A stretch of DNA of 64,000 nt from an uncultured Paracoccaceae bacterium. GTDB lineage: Bacteria; Pseudomonadota; Alphaproteobacteria; Rhodobacterales; Rhodobacteraceae. The DNA lies in contig CANNFQ010000011.1 of NCBI GenBank assembly GCA_947503925.1, positions 62,001 to 126,000 on the forward strand. The letters run 5' to 3'. This document shows, piece by piece, positions 26,269-34,944 of the stretch. The notes below the pieces were generated by a model. The model was not told the origin of the DNA. It did not search any database and saw only the letters and a program-made list of their open reading frames with translations. Every line of letters begins with the position of its first letter. Position 1 is the first letter of the stretch. The translations under genes and the position numbers were made by a program.

Positions 26269-27222
26269 ATGCTGACTTCAGCGCCAGTCGTCCAGATTCA
26301 CCTGTCCCGCTTTTGCAATTTCAGATGCTTGCATTGTTATTCATCGTCGGGGCCAACTGAACGGAATTCCCTACCGGTACCTGACCTATTGAATATGACG
26401 GCAAAGCTGTTTCAGGCGGGGTATCACCGGGTTTCGCTTTCTGGGGGTGAGCCTGTCTTGGCCCCAGGCTTTAGCGAGCTTGCGCGAGGTTTGGCCGATC
26501 AGGGTTTCCGCGTTGCCGTGATCACGAATGGCTCCCGGCCAAGCCCTGTTCTTGAAGCGATGAAGGAAGGCATCGTGCATCACACTTCAGTGAGCTTTGA
26601 TGGTCCAGAACTGTTGCATGATAAAGTCCGTGCGAAATCAGGCTCCTTCGATTTGGCCAAAAGCACATTGCAATCATTGGCCGAAGCCGGGCAGTCGTGC
26701 GGTGCGGTCCTTTCGGCGACACGATCATCGCTGCCACATCTGCCAGATCTAGTCGATCATGTCTGCGCGTCAGGAGCGTCACATGTCCAATTGCACCCGA
26801 TTGCCTCCACAGGACGCGCCAAGCGAAACATTCAAGACGTCGGACCAGAACTATCGTCCGAAGCGTTGCTTCGATTGGTCGCGATGACCCGCCTGTTTCA
26901 AAGGATTTACCCCGCCGTTCACTTTCAGGCGGACGTTGTACTTGGTCAGGAATTGCGAACCATTTCGCACGACCAAGACGAATTGATCTCACCGCTCGTT
27001 ATCACTGACGACGGTGCGCTTGTTCCATTTTGCTTCGATATCTCGCGCGATCTCACGCTTGGCCAGTTTGATGACTATGATGGTGGTTTCAAGTTGGACC
27101 GCCGCCTTCAGCGACTTCTCGGCAAAGTCACTGCAGAAGTTGCCGATCATCCCGCTGCGAGTTTCTATCGGGAGCTTGTCACCATTTCGCAGACATCCTT
27201 GCATCATGAACCGGCGGCATAA
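26269..27222 (+). CDS. Radical SAM enzyme
   Basis: A 317-residue radical SAM protein. The iron-sulfur ligands are Cys16, Cys20 and Cys23 (CNFRCLHC), and the SAM-binding GGEP is at residues 59-62. The barrel continues with VAVITNGSRPSP and VSFDGPELLHDKVRA, similar to the PqqE/SPASM-type peptide-modifying group. The C-terminal ITDDGALVPFCFD...TLGQFDD looks like a reduced SPASM region with one cysteine, so no full auxiliary cluster is expected. It ends the plus-strand operon that is divergent from YcaO and the heme peroxidase, which supports a role in peptide or small-molecule modification. Confidence 0.85.
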   Translation: MLTSAPVVQIHLSRFCNFRCLHCYSSSGPTERNSLPVPDLLNMTAKLFQAGYHRVSLSGGEPVLAPGFSELARGLADQGFRVAVITNGSRPSPVLEAMKEGIVHHTSVSFDGPELLHDKVRAKSGSFDLAKSTLQSLAEAGQSCGAVLSATRSSLPHLPDLVDHVCASGASHVQLHPIASTGRAKRNIQDVGPELSSEALLRLVAMTRLFQRIYPAVHFQADVVLGQELRTISHDQDELISPLVITDDGALVPFCFDISRDLTLGQFDDYDGGFKLDRRLQRLLGKVTAEVADHPAASFYRELVTISQTSLHHEPAA

Positions 27223-27460
27223 GGGGCTGGTCTGAGCAGGCTTCCTTTGCCCAACTCGGCAGCGATGCCATCAGTTTCACCCAATGCGTGTCGCTACTTT
27301 CCCGATACATTCTGCTTGCAGATAACAGATCTTGGCGCTGACTTGCCGTGCGACACGGACGCTGCTTCTAGGATGTGGTCATGTGCCGAGTGGCAGCACG
27401 CAAAAGCCTAAGCGCTGCACGTCACGCTTGGACGAAGACCGCTGACGTCAAAAACAGAAA

Positions 27461-27492
27461 TGGGGCGCGGCCCATATCCAGGACGCGCCCCA
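27461..27492 (-). terminator. Hairpin terminator of the minus-strand operon ending at 27515
   Basis: A perfect 9-base stem TGGGGCGCG / CGCGCCCCA, followed on the minus strand by TTTCTGTTTTTG. It lies 22 bases after the stop of the von Willebrand-A-like gene. The 238 bases on its left, after the radical SAM gene, show nothing else. Confidence 0.7.
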
Positions 27493-27514
27493 CAAACTCG
27501 AGTGTATGCATTGC

Positions 27515-28381
27515 CTATGACAACGCGACATAATTCAGCGCCGCGTTCCGGTCACGGATGATGTTGTCGATCCATGCGCGATGGGCTTGCCCCTGGCGCT
27601 GTCGATCCTTGGCGCGCAAGATATGAAGCAGCGTGACTTTTGCGCCCCCAAAGTCGGGTTGGTAAAATCCAGCCAGTTCCTGTGGCATGTTCAAGATCAG
27701 GCGGTTGGGAGAGGACGTGTAGGCCGACAGCCCCTGATTGATGTGCTGAAGGGCATCAGAAACGACAACGACTTCTTTCTGCTCGCCTTCATATGCGTTC
27801 AGGATGGACGAAATCTGACTCAGAGCCTCTAGGAACGGCGTCTGCTTCTTCTCAAGCACAGCCCGCAAACTCCGCGCCTCACGCACATATTCAGCAAGGA
27901 ATTGCGAGGTCCATGCCGCCTCAAGCTGGTTTGGGTCGCTCTCCCAGGCTGACTTATCGACCGCGCGAGGCGGTGACACGCGATTGAAGCGCTCTTCCAA
28001 GGGTTCCTCTGGGTCGGCCGTCAAGCCGACGAGGATCAATCGATCACCTTCGCGAAGATCGGCAACGGCGTCGGTTTCCACAAACCGTGTGATCAACCTG
28101 TCCTGAACCGCAGTGTTACGGTCAGAACTGTCGATCAGCACGATCCGCAGCTTGCGCGGCACCGGTTCACGCGTAACCGGCTTGTTGGAATTCACCATTT
28201 GCGCAAACCCGGCGAAGGCGACGATTGTCGCTGCGCCACCCAGCAACAGGCCGCGCCGCATAAGCACTGGTTTTCCGCGCGTCACCGCGGCTGCGCCAGC
28301 GGTGCGCTTGCGTGCTTTCGTGCGCTTGGCTGAGCCACCAAACTTCGATGAAAATTGCTTTGCCAGATCTTTGTTAGACAT
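27515..28381 (-). CDS. Membrane-anchored von Willebrand-A-like protein
   Basis: A 288-residue protein starting at 28381 (MSNKDLAKQF) after AGGTCAAA. It has a basic N-terminal tail (Arg/Lys-rich, residues 15-40), one hydrophobic helix at about residues 43-60 (GLLLGGAATIVAFAGFAQM), then a soluble domain. That domain opens with LRIVLIDSSDRNT, closely like the first strand and metal site of vWA (D-x-S-x-S), and later has EVVVVSDALQHINQG, matching the fourth-strand DG/D motif. Ligand-binding or scaffolding is expected. The start overlaps the end of the preceding gene by 8 bases, so the two are coupled. Confidence 0.7.
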   Translation of the reverse strand: MSNKDLAKQFSSKFGGSAKRTKARKRTAGAAAVTRGKPVLMRRGLLLGGAATIVAFAGFAQMVNSNKPVTREPVPRKLRIVLIDSSDRNTAVQDRLITRFVETDAVADLREGDRLILVGLTADPEEPLEERFNRVSPPRAVDKSAWESDPNQLEAAWTSQFLAEYVREARSLRAVLEKKQTPFLEALSQISSILNAYEGEQKEVVVVSDALQHINQGLSAYTSSPNRLILNMPQELAGFYQPDFGGAKVTLLHILRAKDRQRQGQAHRAWIDNIIRDRNAALNYVALS

Positions 28382-29768
28382 TTTGACCTCCGATTTGCAG
28401 GGGGGGATGGATAGTGGTCCCGAAAGGCATGAAGAGAGCTTGGGACACGATTTTCTCGACCTTCTCGCGCGCTGCGCGCGCCGCATCGACAACGGCCTTT
28501 GCGTTTGAAACCAATTCGGTCGTCTGGTCCGCGATCGCTTCGACGTCGGTCATCGGGCGCGTCAAATCGCTGATGTCGATCGGCTGATTCAGGTAGTCTG
28601 GGGAAAGACCATGCGGGTTCAACATCTCGCGCAGGACCGAACGGCGATACATGACCATCTCATTGGTAGAGGCCGCCAGTGACCTTTGTTGCTCTTCAAA
28701 TTGCTGCGCGAACGTTTTGGACGCTGCCAACATATCAGTCGCGAGGCCCGCACCTGTCGCAGCGTCGTCGGCAATGTCATCCAGCTCTTCCAAAGCATCA
28801 TCGGCGAAGCTGCGCACGTCTTCGGCATAGTCAGCCTGATTGTGACGAACAGCATCTTGTGCCTGCGTCAGCCGTTGCCCCAACTCTCCATAGCCAAGGT
28901 GGGGGTCCTGTGACCCGTAGAACTTGACGCACCAGGCCGAGGCAAGAACAAGACCGAAGCCTGCAAGCAAGAGGCCGGTCATGTCGCCGACATTCAGCGG
29001 ATTGCGCAGAAAGCTGACGAAGGCCTCTGCAAAGTCACCGCTTGACGCGCGAAAGTGACCAAGCAGGAAATTCGTCACGATGATCCATACCACTGACAGA
29101 ATGCACAGGCCACGAAACAGCCACGCCGATGCGCCTGAAGAATTGCGCTTTTGCGCTCGCGGCAACATGACACTGCCCATGAGGTAGCCTCCCAAACCGA
29201 TGTTCGAGGTCGCTGCGACCAGCGCCAGGCCAACGGCAGCCGCTGCTCCGGACGAACCGGTTTGGCCCAAGAACGTCATGGCGGTGACCAGTGCTTCAAC
29301 GCCGATAAATCCGATGGCATAGCCGACAATTGTGCCAGACGTGTCTGGTTGCGGCGGGCGGGTAAGCCCATGACGTGTGGCCTCGGCAGAAACTGCGACA
29401 TCAGCAGCCAGACGCGTCGCCTCAAGATCGTCGGCTGAAGAAGAATGCTGGCGGTGTGTCGTCACGATCCGGTTCAGCAGCTTGGTCAAAGCCTGTTCCG
29501 GAGCATCGCTGGCGATCGAAACACGATCGCGCAGAGTTGCAAGTTCGCCCTCTTGTGCGTGATGCTCAGCGGCAGATTGCGACAGCTCCAGGCGGGCGAG
29601 ATCCATGATCTGCGTTTCAACCTCGTCTTCTGTCGGGGTTGCTGGCAGGTCTGTGCCGCCAGACTTGATTTTGACACTTGCCCAACGGATGGCGTCCTCT
29701 TTCACATCCGTTCGGTCAAGCGGCCAGGCACTGAATTCCGTGTGTTCGCTTTCATACAGGTCTTTCAT
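28374..29768 (-). CDS. Unknown membrane protein with coiled-coil ends, 464 residues
   Basis: Not recognised. It starts at 29768 (MKDLYESEHTE) after TGAGGAGAATGAA. Residues 40-140 are soluble and helical. Then come about four hydrophobic helices between residues 150 and 290 (TIVGYAIGFIGVEALV, AAAAVGLALVAAT, LFRGLCILSVVWIIV, GLLLAGFGLVLASAW). The remaining 170 residues form a helical region with Asp/Glu and Ala repeats (FADDALEELDDIADDAATG). The layout suggests a scaffold in the inner membrane. It is in the middle of a three-gene operon with a small two-helix membrane protein and the vWA-like protein. Confidence 0.7.
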   Translation of the reverse strand: MKDLYESEHTEFSAWPLDRTDVKEDAIRWASVKIKSGGTDLPATPTEDEVETQIMDLARLELSQSAAEHHAQEGELATLRDRVSIASDAPEQALTKLLNRIVTTHRQHSSSADDLEATRLAADVAVSAEATRHGLTRPPQPDTSGTIVGYAIGFIGVEALVTAMTFLGQTGSSGAAAAVGLALVAATSNIGLGGYLMGSVMLPRAQKRNSSGASAWLFRGLCILSVVWIIVTNFLLGHFRASSGDFAEAFVSFLRNPLNVGDMTGLLLAGFGLVLASAWCVKFYGSQDPHLGYGELGQRLTQAQDAVRHNQADYAEDVRSFADDALEELDDIADDAATGAGLATDMLAASKTFAQQFEEQQRSLAASTNEMVMYRRSVLREMLNPHGLSPDYLNQPIDISDLTRPMTDVEAIADQTTELVSNAKAVVDAARAAREKVEKIVSQALFMPFGTTIHPPLQIGGQNV

Positions 29769-29778
29769 TTCATTCTCC

Positions 29779-30147
29779 TCACGACATGAAATATGTGAAC
29801 AGCAAACCGACCGCGCCGACGGCGAGGGCGACTTGGATGTTGGTGCGGGTCTGGTCGTCATCCGATTGCGTAAAGAGCTTCGCGATGAAGAAGACGAGAT
29901 AGACCATCAGCATCGCTGCGGCGGCATCCACGAACGGGGAAAGGTCAGCGGGGATGCTAACCCCAGCATCCGGCTGACAGAGCTCAAGACGCGGGTTCGC
30001 GTCACACTGGTGCGCAGGAAGAGCCTCACCGATGTTGTGCGGAAGCGCACTTGGCTCGGCATGTACCTGCACGTAGTGATCTGCGTTTGCGTCGCCGGCC
30101 ACGTCAGACGATGCGATGGTAACGGGGGGTCGGGATGCGATGCTCAT
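29779..30147 (-). CDS. Small two-helix membrane protein, first in the operon
   Basis: A 122-residue protein not recognised by family. The first 65 residues are soluble; two hydrophobic helices follow (AAAMLMVYLVFFIAKLF and IQVALAVGAVGLLFTYFMS), separated by an acidic turn with QSDDDQTRT. The gene ends 10 bases before the start of the 464-residue protein, so they form an operon. A palindromic site lies just before its start. Possible role: a subunit of the same membrane complex. Confidence 0.65.
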   Translation of the reverse strand: MSIASRPPVTIASSDVAGDANADHYVQVHAEPSALPHNIGEALPAHQCDANPRLELCQPDAGVSIPADLSPFVDAAAAMLMVYLVFFIAKLFTQSDDDQTRTNIQVALAVGAVGLLFTYFMS

Positions 30148-30156
30148 GCGCGAGTC

Positions 30157-30177
30157 TTACGCGCAATACGCGCGTAA
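30157..30177. promoter_or_regulatory. Inverted repeat TTACGCGC/GCGCGTAA
   Basis: Perfect 8-base arms around AATAC, 9 bases before the start of the small membrane protein gene (minus strand). The position suits an operator or a leader hairpin that controls the three-gene operon. Confidence 0.6.
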
Positions 30178-30782
30178 ATTTCAGGCGCGAAAAGCGGTGC
30201 AAATTGGTGCGATACTGTGGAAAAAGGTGTTAAATATCAGAAATTGTTTCGAAAATTTCTTCAATTAAATCTTCATTAACCTGCAGTCGGCTAGTCTTGC
30301 CCTGCTTGGAATCGCGTGTCAACCGTCGTCGCTTCGAAGTTGCCCCAATTTCTGCCGACCTGTCGGCAAGGTCGAGCGCATGTGAAGCACCGTGTTGTGA
30401 AACTGCACCGCTGAGCACCCATATAACATGTACCGTTCAAGGGAAGTAGGAAAATATTGACAGGATCAGCACCGGGGCACCAATATGTTGTGCAATAGAT
30501 ATAATTCCATGACCGCGCTGACAACGTCGCGCAGCGGAATGTCATGGGCAGAGGCAGAAAATTCTCGGCAGGCGTTGGCAATCGCTTCTGGGAGAGGAGA
30601 ACGGGCAGTGGATGCAGGGTCCATGAAATCTCTTTGCACCCGACAGCTTGGCTATTATGGTGGCAGGGTTTTTTCCGCGACCGATTCCTTGGGGCTTAGG
30701 GTGTTCGTACCCGTCCGGGCTGCTAGGGACCTGGTCACCGGTCGGCAAAAACACCTAGGACGAATATAAGGGGCGCGGTGGA
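30178..30782. other. 605-base AT-richer intergenic region
   Basis: No well-supported gene. A 62-codon minus-strand frame with a GTG start (30230-30418), ending EDLIEEIFETISDI, is possible but has no family match or clear ribosome site. The region probably contains the promoters of the divergent units at 30147 (minus) and 30783 (plus). Confidence 0.4.
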
Positions 30783-31178
30783 ATGAATGGACCGCGAAAA
30801 TGCATGGATGAATTTGCAGTGGACGACTCCGCTGAACGTGAATTTCTATTACCTGACGAAGACGTTGCTTCAAACCCGATTGGAACGAAACAGGCAGCCA
30901 AGCACAAGTGCGCGTACAATCAGCACATTGCCGATGCGCCGCAGGATCTGAAACCGGTGCCGCGAAGAAGTGTGCTGATTGCAGACTCATATTCCCACAA
31001 GGACCGGGCCGCGGAAGAAGTCGCTGTTGCCTTGGTCAAAGCGGGGTATCAAACGCTGGGTCATTTGATGAATCGTACCCAGGCCGACCTGCAAGACGAG
31101 TTGAACTTGCGAGAAAAGGCCGTTCGCGCTTACGCAAAAGGCCTCAGAAAGTTTCACTTCTACTTGGCCGAAAAGTAG
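30783..31178 (+). CDS. Unknown 131-residue protein with helix-hairpin-helix-like C terminus
   Basis: The last 50 residues (VKAGYQTLGHLMNRTQADLQ, then LREKAVRAYAKGLRKFHFYL) resemble the helix-hairpin-helix fold of the RNA polymerase alpha C-terminal domain, a DNA- or protein-binding module. The first 60 residues are acidic and probably disordered. No catalytic motif is seen. It converges with the next gene, only 1 base separating their stops. A role in regulation or in the neighbouring membrane system is possible, not shown. Confidence 0.55.
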   Translation: MNGPRKCMDEFAVDDSAEREFLLPDEDVASNPIGTKQAAKHKCAYNQHIADAPQDLKPVPRRSVLIADSYSHKDRAAEEVAVALVKAGYQTLGHLMNRTQADLQDELNLREKAVRAYAKGLRKFHFYLAEK

Positions 31179-31179
31179 G

Positions 31180-31989
31180 TCAGCCCGACGGCGAAGGTGC
31201 TGGCCATATAAGCGGCAGCAATTCACCATATGCCGGACGCTTTTTCATCTTGGCACCTGTTCGATGCTCCGGATCCGAGCGGTTGGTGATCTTGTAGATG
31301 GGCAATTCCGCATCAGTCTTGTCCGTGATCCGAACAAATTTTCGAAGCCTTTTGGCAAGTGGCAGCGTCACCGGATGGCCTGCCGCGGCGTCCTCGAAAA
31401 CGCCAAGTTCTCCGAAGCTGCCGGTATAGCCCATCAGTTGGCTTGTCACTGAAGCAGATCTGTTCGCGTAGAAGTCCGAGAACCATGGGTGAACCATGTA
31501 ACCGGCCCACCTGACTTCCACCACATCTTCAAGGCGGCGGCTATCGTCGGGGTCATCCACCATCAGTTCGCGCAGACAGGCCACGACCAACATCGTAGAA
31601 TAGAATGAAACGGGTTGCTTGAACCTGAGACTTTTGATTTTCCTGAAGTCCAGGTTTGTGAGTGTCAGCTCCGCCAACTTCCGCTCACGTTTCGCCAAAC
31701 GGGTTGCGGTGTCCATGTCTTCGCGATGCTCGATACCCAACCAACGGTCCGGAATATTCTGTACCGCTCGGTCAAGGACAGCGTTCAGTTGTCTCTCAAC
31801 TACGGTGACATTCAGTTCTTTCAGCCTGTCGTTCAGATAGTCCACGAAGCCGGCGAGATAGAAATAGTTGGATTTTGCAAAGTCGCTTTGCCAACCAACA
31901 GGCCAGTGATGTGCGTTGCTTTCGCAAACTTGCAAAAAGCTTGTCGGCAATTGGGGGAAAGGGCTGCCGCCCTCAATTGGTCCTTCCAA
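31180..31989 (-). CDS. Unknown 269-residue protein with TTG start
   Basis: Not recognised. The first codon is TTG at 31989, six bases after GGGGGA, and no later ATG gives a sensible length. The protein is soluble and helical, with paired basic regions (TRLAKRERKLAELTLTNLD; LAKRLRKFVRITDKT) and aromatic-rich stretches (YMVHPWFSDFYANRS). No catalytic motif stands out. Position beside the membrane/vWA operon and the truncated metallo-beta-lactamase gene suggests an accessory or defence-type island, but this is only context. Confidence 0.6.
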   Translation of the reverse strand: MEGPIEGGSPFPQLPTSFLQVCESNAHHWPVGWQSDFAKSNYFYLAGFVDYLNDRLKELNVTVVERQLNAVLDRAVQNIPDRWLGIEHREDMDTATRLAKRERKLAELTLTNLDFRKIKSLRFKQPVSFYSTMLVVACLRELMVDDPDDSRRLEDVVEVRWAGYMVHPWFSDFYANRSASVTSQLMGYTGSFGELGVFEDAAAGHPVTLPLAKRLRKFVRITDKTDAELPIYKITNRSDPEHRTGAKMKKRPAYGELLPLIWPAPSPSG

Positions 31990-32304
31990 AATTATTCCCC
32001 CAGAAAGTAGTACTTAACACTTTTTTTCACCTTTTTACTGGAATTTCCCGTTTTGTCTACACGCGCAGCGTGTCATGAATGACAACCTCGCCGCTGACCA
32101 TATGCATCAAGCGATGACACGCGAAACATCGCGCCGGTTGGTTACTCGAAATGCCGCTAGATAGTGGCCATTGCTGCATATGCGAAACTGCTCAAGAACG
32201 ACAGCCAACGTGCCATCAGCGGCATTGCGCTTCGTTGCGCCGAATTCCTACAATTCGGATTTTCAACCCCACGGACATTTGGTCTTTGACCTGCAATGCC
32301 GTAC
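31990..32304. other. 315-base intergenic region
   Basis: I see no gene. It contains T-rich runs near 32020 and should hold the promoter of the gene ending at 31180. Confidence 0.4.
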
Positions 32305-33375
32305 TCAGACTTGTGCCAGCTCTGACAGCAATGTCTGTATCTGCGAATTGGTGACAACGATCAGGGCGCCATGTGATGCCAGTGCACGGGTCACCGCTGC
32401 ACCGGGGTGTTGCCAGTCCTTGATGGCATCCGCCGCGACCACACCGAATGCCGGGGATGTTCCTTCCAAGAGCCGCTCGTGGAAGTCGAGGTCAGAGCCA
32501 TGATGCGGCATCGTGACGGTCACGATTTTTTCCAAATGGCCCGCAAAATGGTTCAAGAGCGCATCGTACTTGCCTTCACTGTTCAATTTTGCGTCGCCCG
32601 TGGCCAGCCAAGCGAGACGACCATGCGCATGCGCAGCGCTCCAACCCGAATGCGACAGCTTGTGCCAACTTTGCGCGGCAGCTGTGCCCAATGGACCTGA
32701 GAAGAGACAAAGCGACGTCAGATTCAGGTTGTGGTGACATGCCTTGTAGGCATCCTTCAATTCACTCGCACGATTGCTCAGAAGGTCGAGCACAAAATTC
32801 GGATCGTCCAACTGCACTTCGAGCTTCGCTTCTGACAGTCCCAATGGTGCCGCGAGCTTGGCCAGGAAACCATCTTTGGCAAGTGCGATGGATTGGTCGA
32901 CAAAAGGTGCGAGAAGCCAGGCTTTCTCCCAGTCATCGAAGCCAGACACACGAATGCCCGATGTAACTGGGATGATCGTCGCACGCCGTTCAGCAGGTGA
33001 CGCACCCGCCGGCTCTGCCGTCCCCTGCCCCACCAGCTTCCAACCATATCCGCGACCCTCCCCGGACGTGCCCGGGTCCCCATCGAGCGGTGCATCATCT
33101 CGCGTTCCGCTTCCCGGTGCGCCGCCTTCTCCTCTGCGAACCAGGAGAATGTTGCGGGGCTCAAACCGAGACATGGCTTCAACAGGATTTGCAATGAAAG
33201 AACGATAGAATGCACTCCCTGCAGAAGCAGGGTCCTCTGCTGCCGACTTCGCGAAAGCGACAAGACGATCTTTCATCCCGACAAGTGGCATCATGACGGT
33301 ATCGACTGCGAATTTGCCATCGGAGATGAGCTTCTCGACGCCGTTCACATGGTCGGCGTGCATATGTGACAGTGA
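32305..33375 (-). pseudogene. 5'-truncated ComEC-like metallo-beta-lactamase-fold hydrolase
   Basis: The open frame of about 357 codons begins in the middle of the metal-binding motif: reading back, SLSHMHADHVNGVEKL gives the H-x-H-x-D-H signature, with an in-frame TGA immediately before it at 33378-33376. A complete protein of this fold needs about 50-100 residues before that motif. The rest is intact: TMPHHGSD with the second-half metal ligands, and LAWLATGDAKL. The upstream sequence shows no continuation in any frame, so a deletion or insertion junction near 33376 is likely. It may still be translated from the internal ATG at 33363, but the protein would lack the first strands and part of its active site. 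Confidence 0.65.
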
Positions 33376-33690
33376 TCAGCCCCACTGAAGTGGTCCAGTT
33401 TGAATGTTAGCGCACGATTGGCCCCTCACTGCTTCGCAACCCTGTGTCCACCTGCCCTGCCCACGACATCAAAATCTAAACTAACAAGTCGCCGATAAGC
33501 GCCGCGCAGCTAGGTTGCGGAGTTTTCGATGGGTCGCAATACCGTCGTGATTTAGAGACTATGGCATGACAATTCGAGCGCCAATAACGCCAATCATATA
33601 GTTTGCATCATCTGGGAGGTCAGAACGAGATTGCGCTACAAACTGCCGTAAGTTGGAGAATGGCGTTGCATCAGCTAGCTGTTCTCATTT
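33376..33690. other. Junction region, 315 bases without a gene
   Basis: This lies between the truncated metallo-beta-lactamase gene and the TetR cassette. No open frame with support is present. It may mark a rearrangement; the left edge (GCCCCACTGAAGTGGTCCAG) has a short CACT/AGTG inversion that could be an insertion-sequence remnant, unproven. Confidence 0.4.
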
Positions 33691-33710
33691 ATGACTGACT
33701 GGTCAGTTAT
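33691..33710. promoter_or_regulatory. TetR-type operator
   Basis: ATGACTGAC / GTCAGTTAT around TG, one mismatch between arms, 14 bases before the start of the first cassette gene. It has the size and symmetry of TetR operators, and a TetR gene ends the same operon, so it is probably the autoregulatory site. Confidence 0.75.
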
Positions 33711-33724
33711 AAATGGAGTCGAAG

Positions 33725-34324
33725 ATGCAGGTTGATTGGGATCCCCCCGAACCAAGGTCTGGCGCAATCGGTCAGTGGGATCGTTTCGTTGGGCCGGGTG
33801 CAACGAATGCTGAAGAGTGGATTCAGCTTATTCTGGGTGCCGGTATCGCAGTAGCCTGCATTGCAGTGTTTTGGGTGGATGCCCCAGTTTGGTCGGTTTG
33901 GTATCACTATGCCTTGGTCGTCTTGCTCGGCCTAGATATCGGTGGCGGTATTGTCACCAACGCGACGAACTCAGCGAAACGCTGGTACCATCGCAGCGGA
34001 CACGGTGCCGGAAAGCACTTGCTGTTCGTTTCAACACATGTGCTTCATCTGGCCGTGATGGCGCTGTTCTTTGCAAGTGACGCTATCTCATTTTTCGCCG
34101 CGTCAGCGATCATGTTTGCTGTCAGCGCCATCGTCATTGTTTCCTCCCCTCTCTACATACAAAGACCAATTGCATATGGGCTCTTTGCATTGATCGTCGT
34201 CGCTTCAATGATGCCGATCTTCGAGATCGAAGGCCTGGCATGGTTCATGCCCTTGATGGCGTTGAAACTTCTTCTGGGCCATTTGACCAAAGAGGCTCCT
34301 TTCAGGCCGGAAGTTAAGCAATGA
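33725..34324 (+). CDS. Multi-helix membrane protein of the TetR cassette
   Basis: A 199-residue protein starting at 33725 (MQVDWDPPE): GGAG at 33715-33718 is correctly spaced for this ATG, and the earlier in-frame ATG at 33713 overlaps it. About five or six hydrophobic helices are predicted (LILGAGIAVACIAVFWV, ALVVLLGLDIGGGIV, LLFVSTHVLHLAVMALFF, AIMFAVSAIVIVSS, GLFALIVVASMMPIF). No transporter family motif is evident. Its stop overlaps the next gene's start (ATGA), and TetR follows, so it is likely derepressed by a ligand. Confidence 0.75.
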   Translation: MQVDWDPPEPRSGAIGQWDRFVGPGATNAEEWIQLILGAGIAVACIAVFWVDAPVWSVWYHYALVVLLGLDIGGGIVTNATNSAKRWYHRSGHGAGKHLLFVSTHVLHLAVMALFFASDAISFFAASAIMFAVSAIVIVSSPLYIQRPIAYGLFALIVVASMMPIFEIEGLAWFMPLMALKLLLGHLTKEAPFRPEVKQ

Positions 34325-34926
34325 AGCCCCGTGCCACGGAACTCACCGCAAAACTTGGACCGGAAGAACGGGAGGCGACCGCGAGATTACTAGCTTCAGA
34401 GTTCAAGAATGATCAGGGGATATGCTCGCTATGGGGAGACAAAGATCAAGAGGTCGATGAAGACGAACTGAAGATCTGGTTCGGCGCCCTCCTCTCTCTA
34501 CTAGACGCTCCAGGATCGGTGGTGATCGCAAAGACCTTTGATGAGGTGTCAGGTGTCATTGTCCGGACGATCAAAGCAAAACCTCCTGGCACTCAAAAAT
34601 ACTTCTCTTGGCTTTGGAAGGTCCTTACAACACTGGGTCTTGGGGTCGTTATTGCGACTGCGCGGCACGATCGAGCCAGATCTTCGCACTTACCAAGAGA
34701 CGCAACTCACCTCGTCGAATTTGTCTGTGTCTCACCAAAGAGACGCGGATTTGGAATTGCAAAAATGCTCTTGAATGTAACGCCGCGCATGGAAACCACA
34801 CCCCTCGTTCAATGGCTCGAAACAACAAAGATCAAGAACGTAGAGATCTTCGAGCGCTGTGGATTCTCAGAGACCTCTCGATATCAGGACAAAGGCGTCC
34901 TAAACATCTGCATGACAAAGTCCTAA
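34321..34926 (+). CDS. GNAT-like acetyltransferase of the TetR cassette
   Basis: A 201-residue protein. The acetyl-CoA-binding motif appears as VEFVCVSPKRRGFGIAKMLL (R-R-G-x-G-x-A at about residues 140-146), and NVEIFERCGF near residue 180 is the usual GNAT motif B. The first 60 residues are more divergent. The start overlaps the membrane protein gene by 4 bases, so translation is coupled. The substrate is unknown; a detoxification or membrane-lipid role with the membrane partner is possible. Confidence 0.75.
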   Translation: MKPRATELTAKLGPEEREATARLLASEFKNDQGICSLWGDKDQEVDEDELKIWFGALLSLLDAPGSVVIAKTFDEVSGVIVRTIKAKPPGTQKYFSWLWKVLTTLGLGVVIATARHDRARSSHLPRDATHLVEFVCVSPKRRGFGIAKMLLNVTPRMETTPLVQWLETTKIKNVEIFERCGFSETSRYQDKGVLNICMTKS

Positions 34927-34944
34927 ACCCAATGAGGTGATAAT

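Noticed and set aside
30230..30418. 62-codon minus-strand frame with GTG start
   Set aside because: Acidic helical C terminus looks protein-like, but no family, weak start and close to a promoter region; kept only as a remark.
30485..30769. 94-codon plus-strand frame
   Set aside because: No resemblance to a protein family, overlaps competing frames on the other strand and no Shine-Dalgarno.
33376..33420. Insertion-sequence end near the truncated metallo-beta-lactamase gene
   Set aside because: Only a very short inverted CACT/AGTG is visible; no target duplication or matching opposite end could be found.
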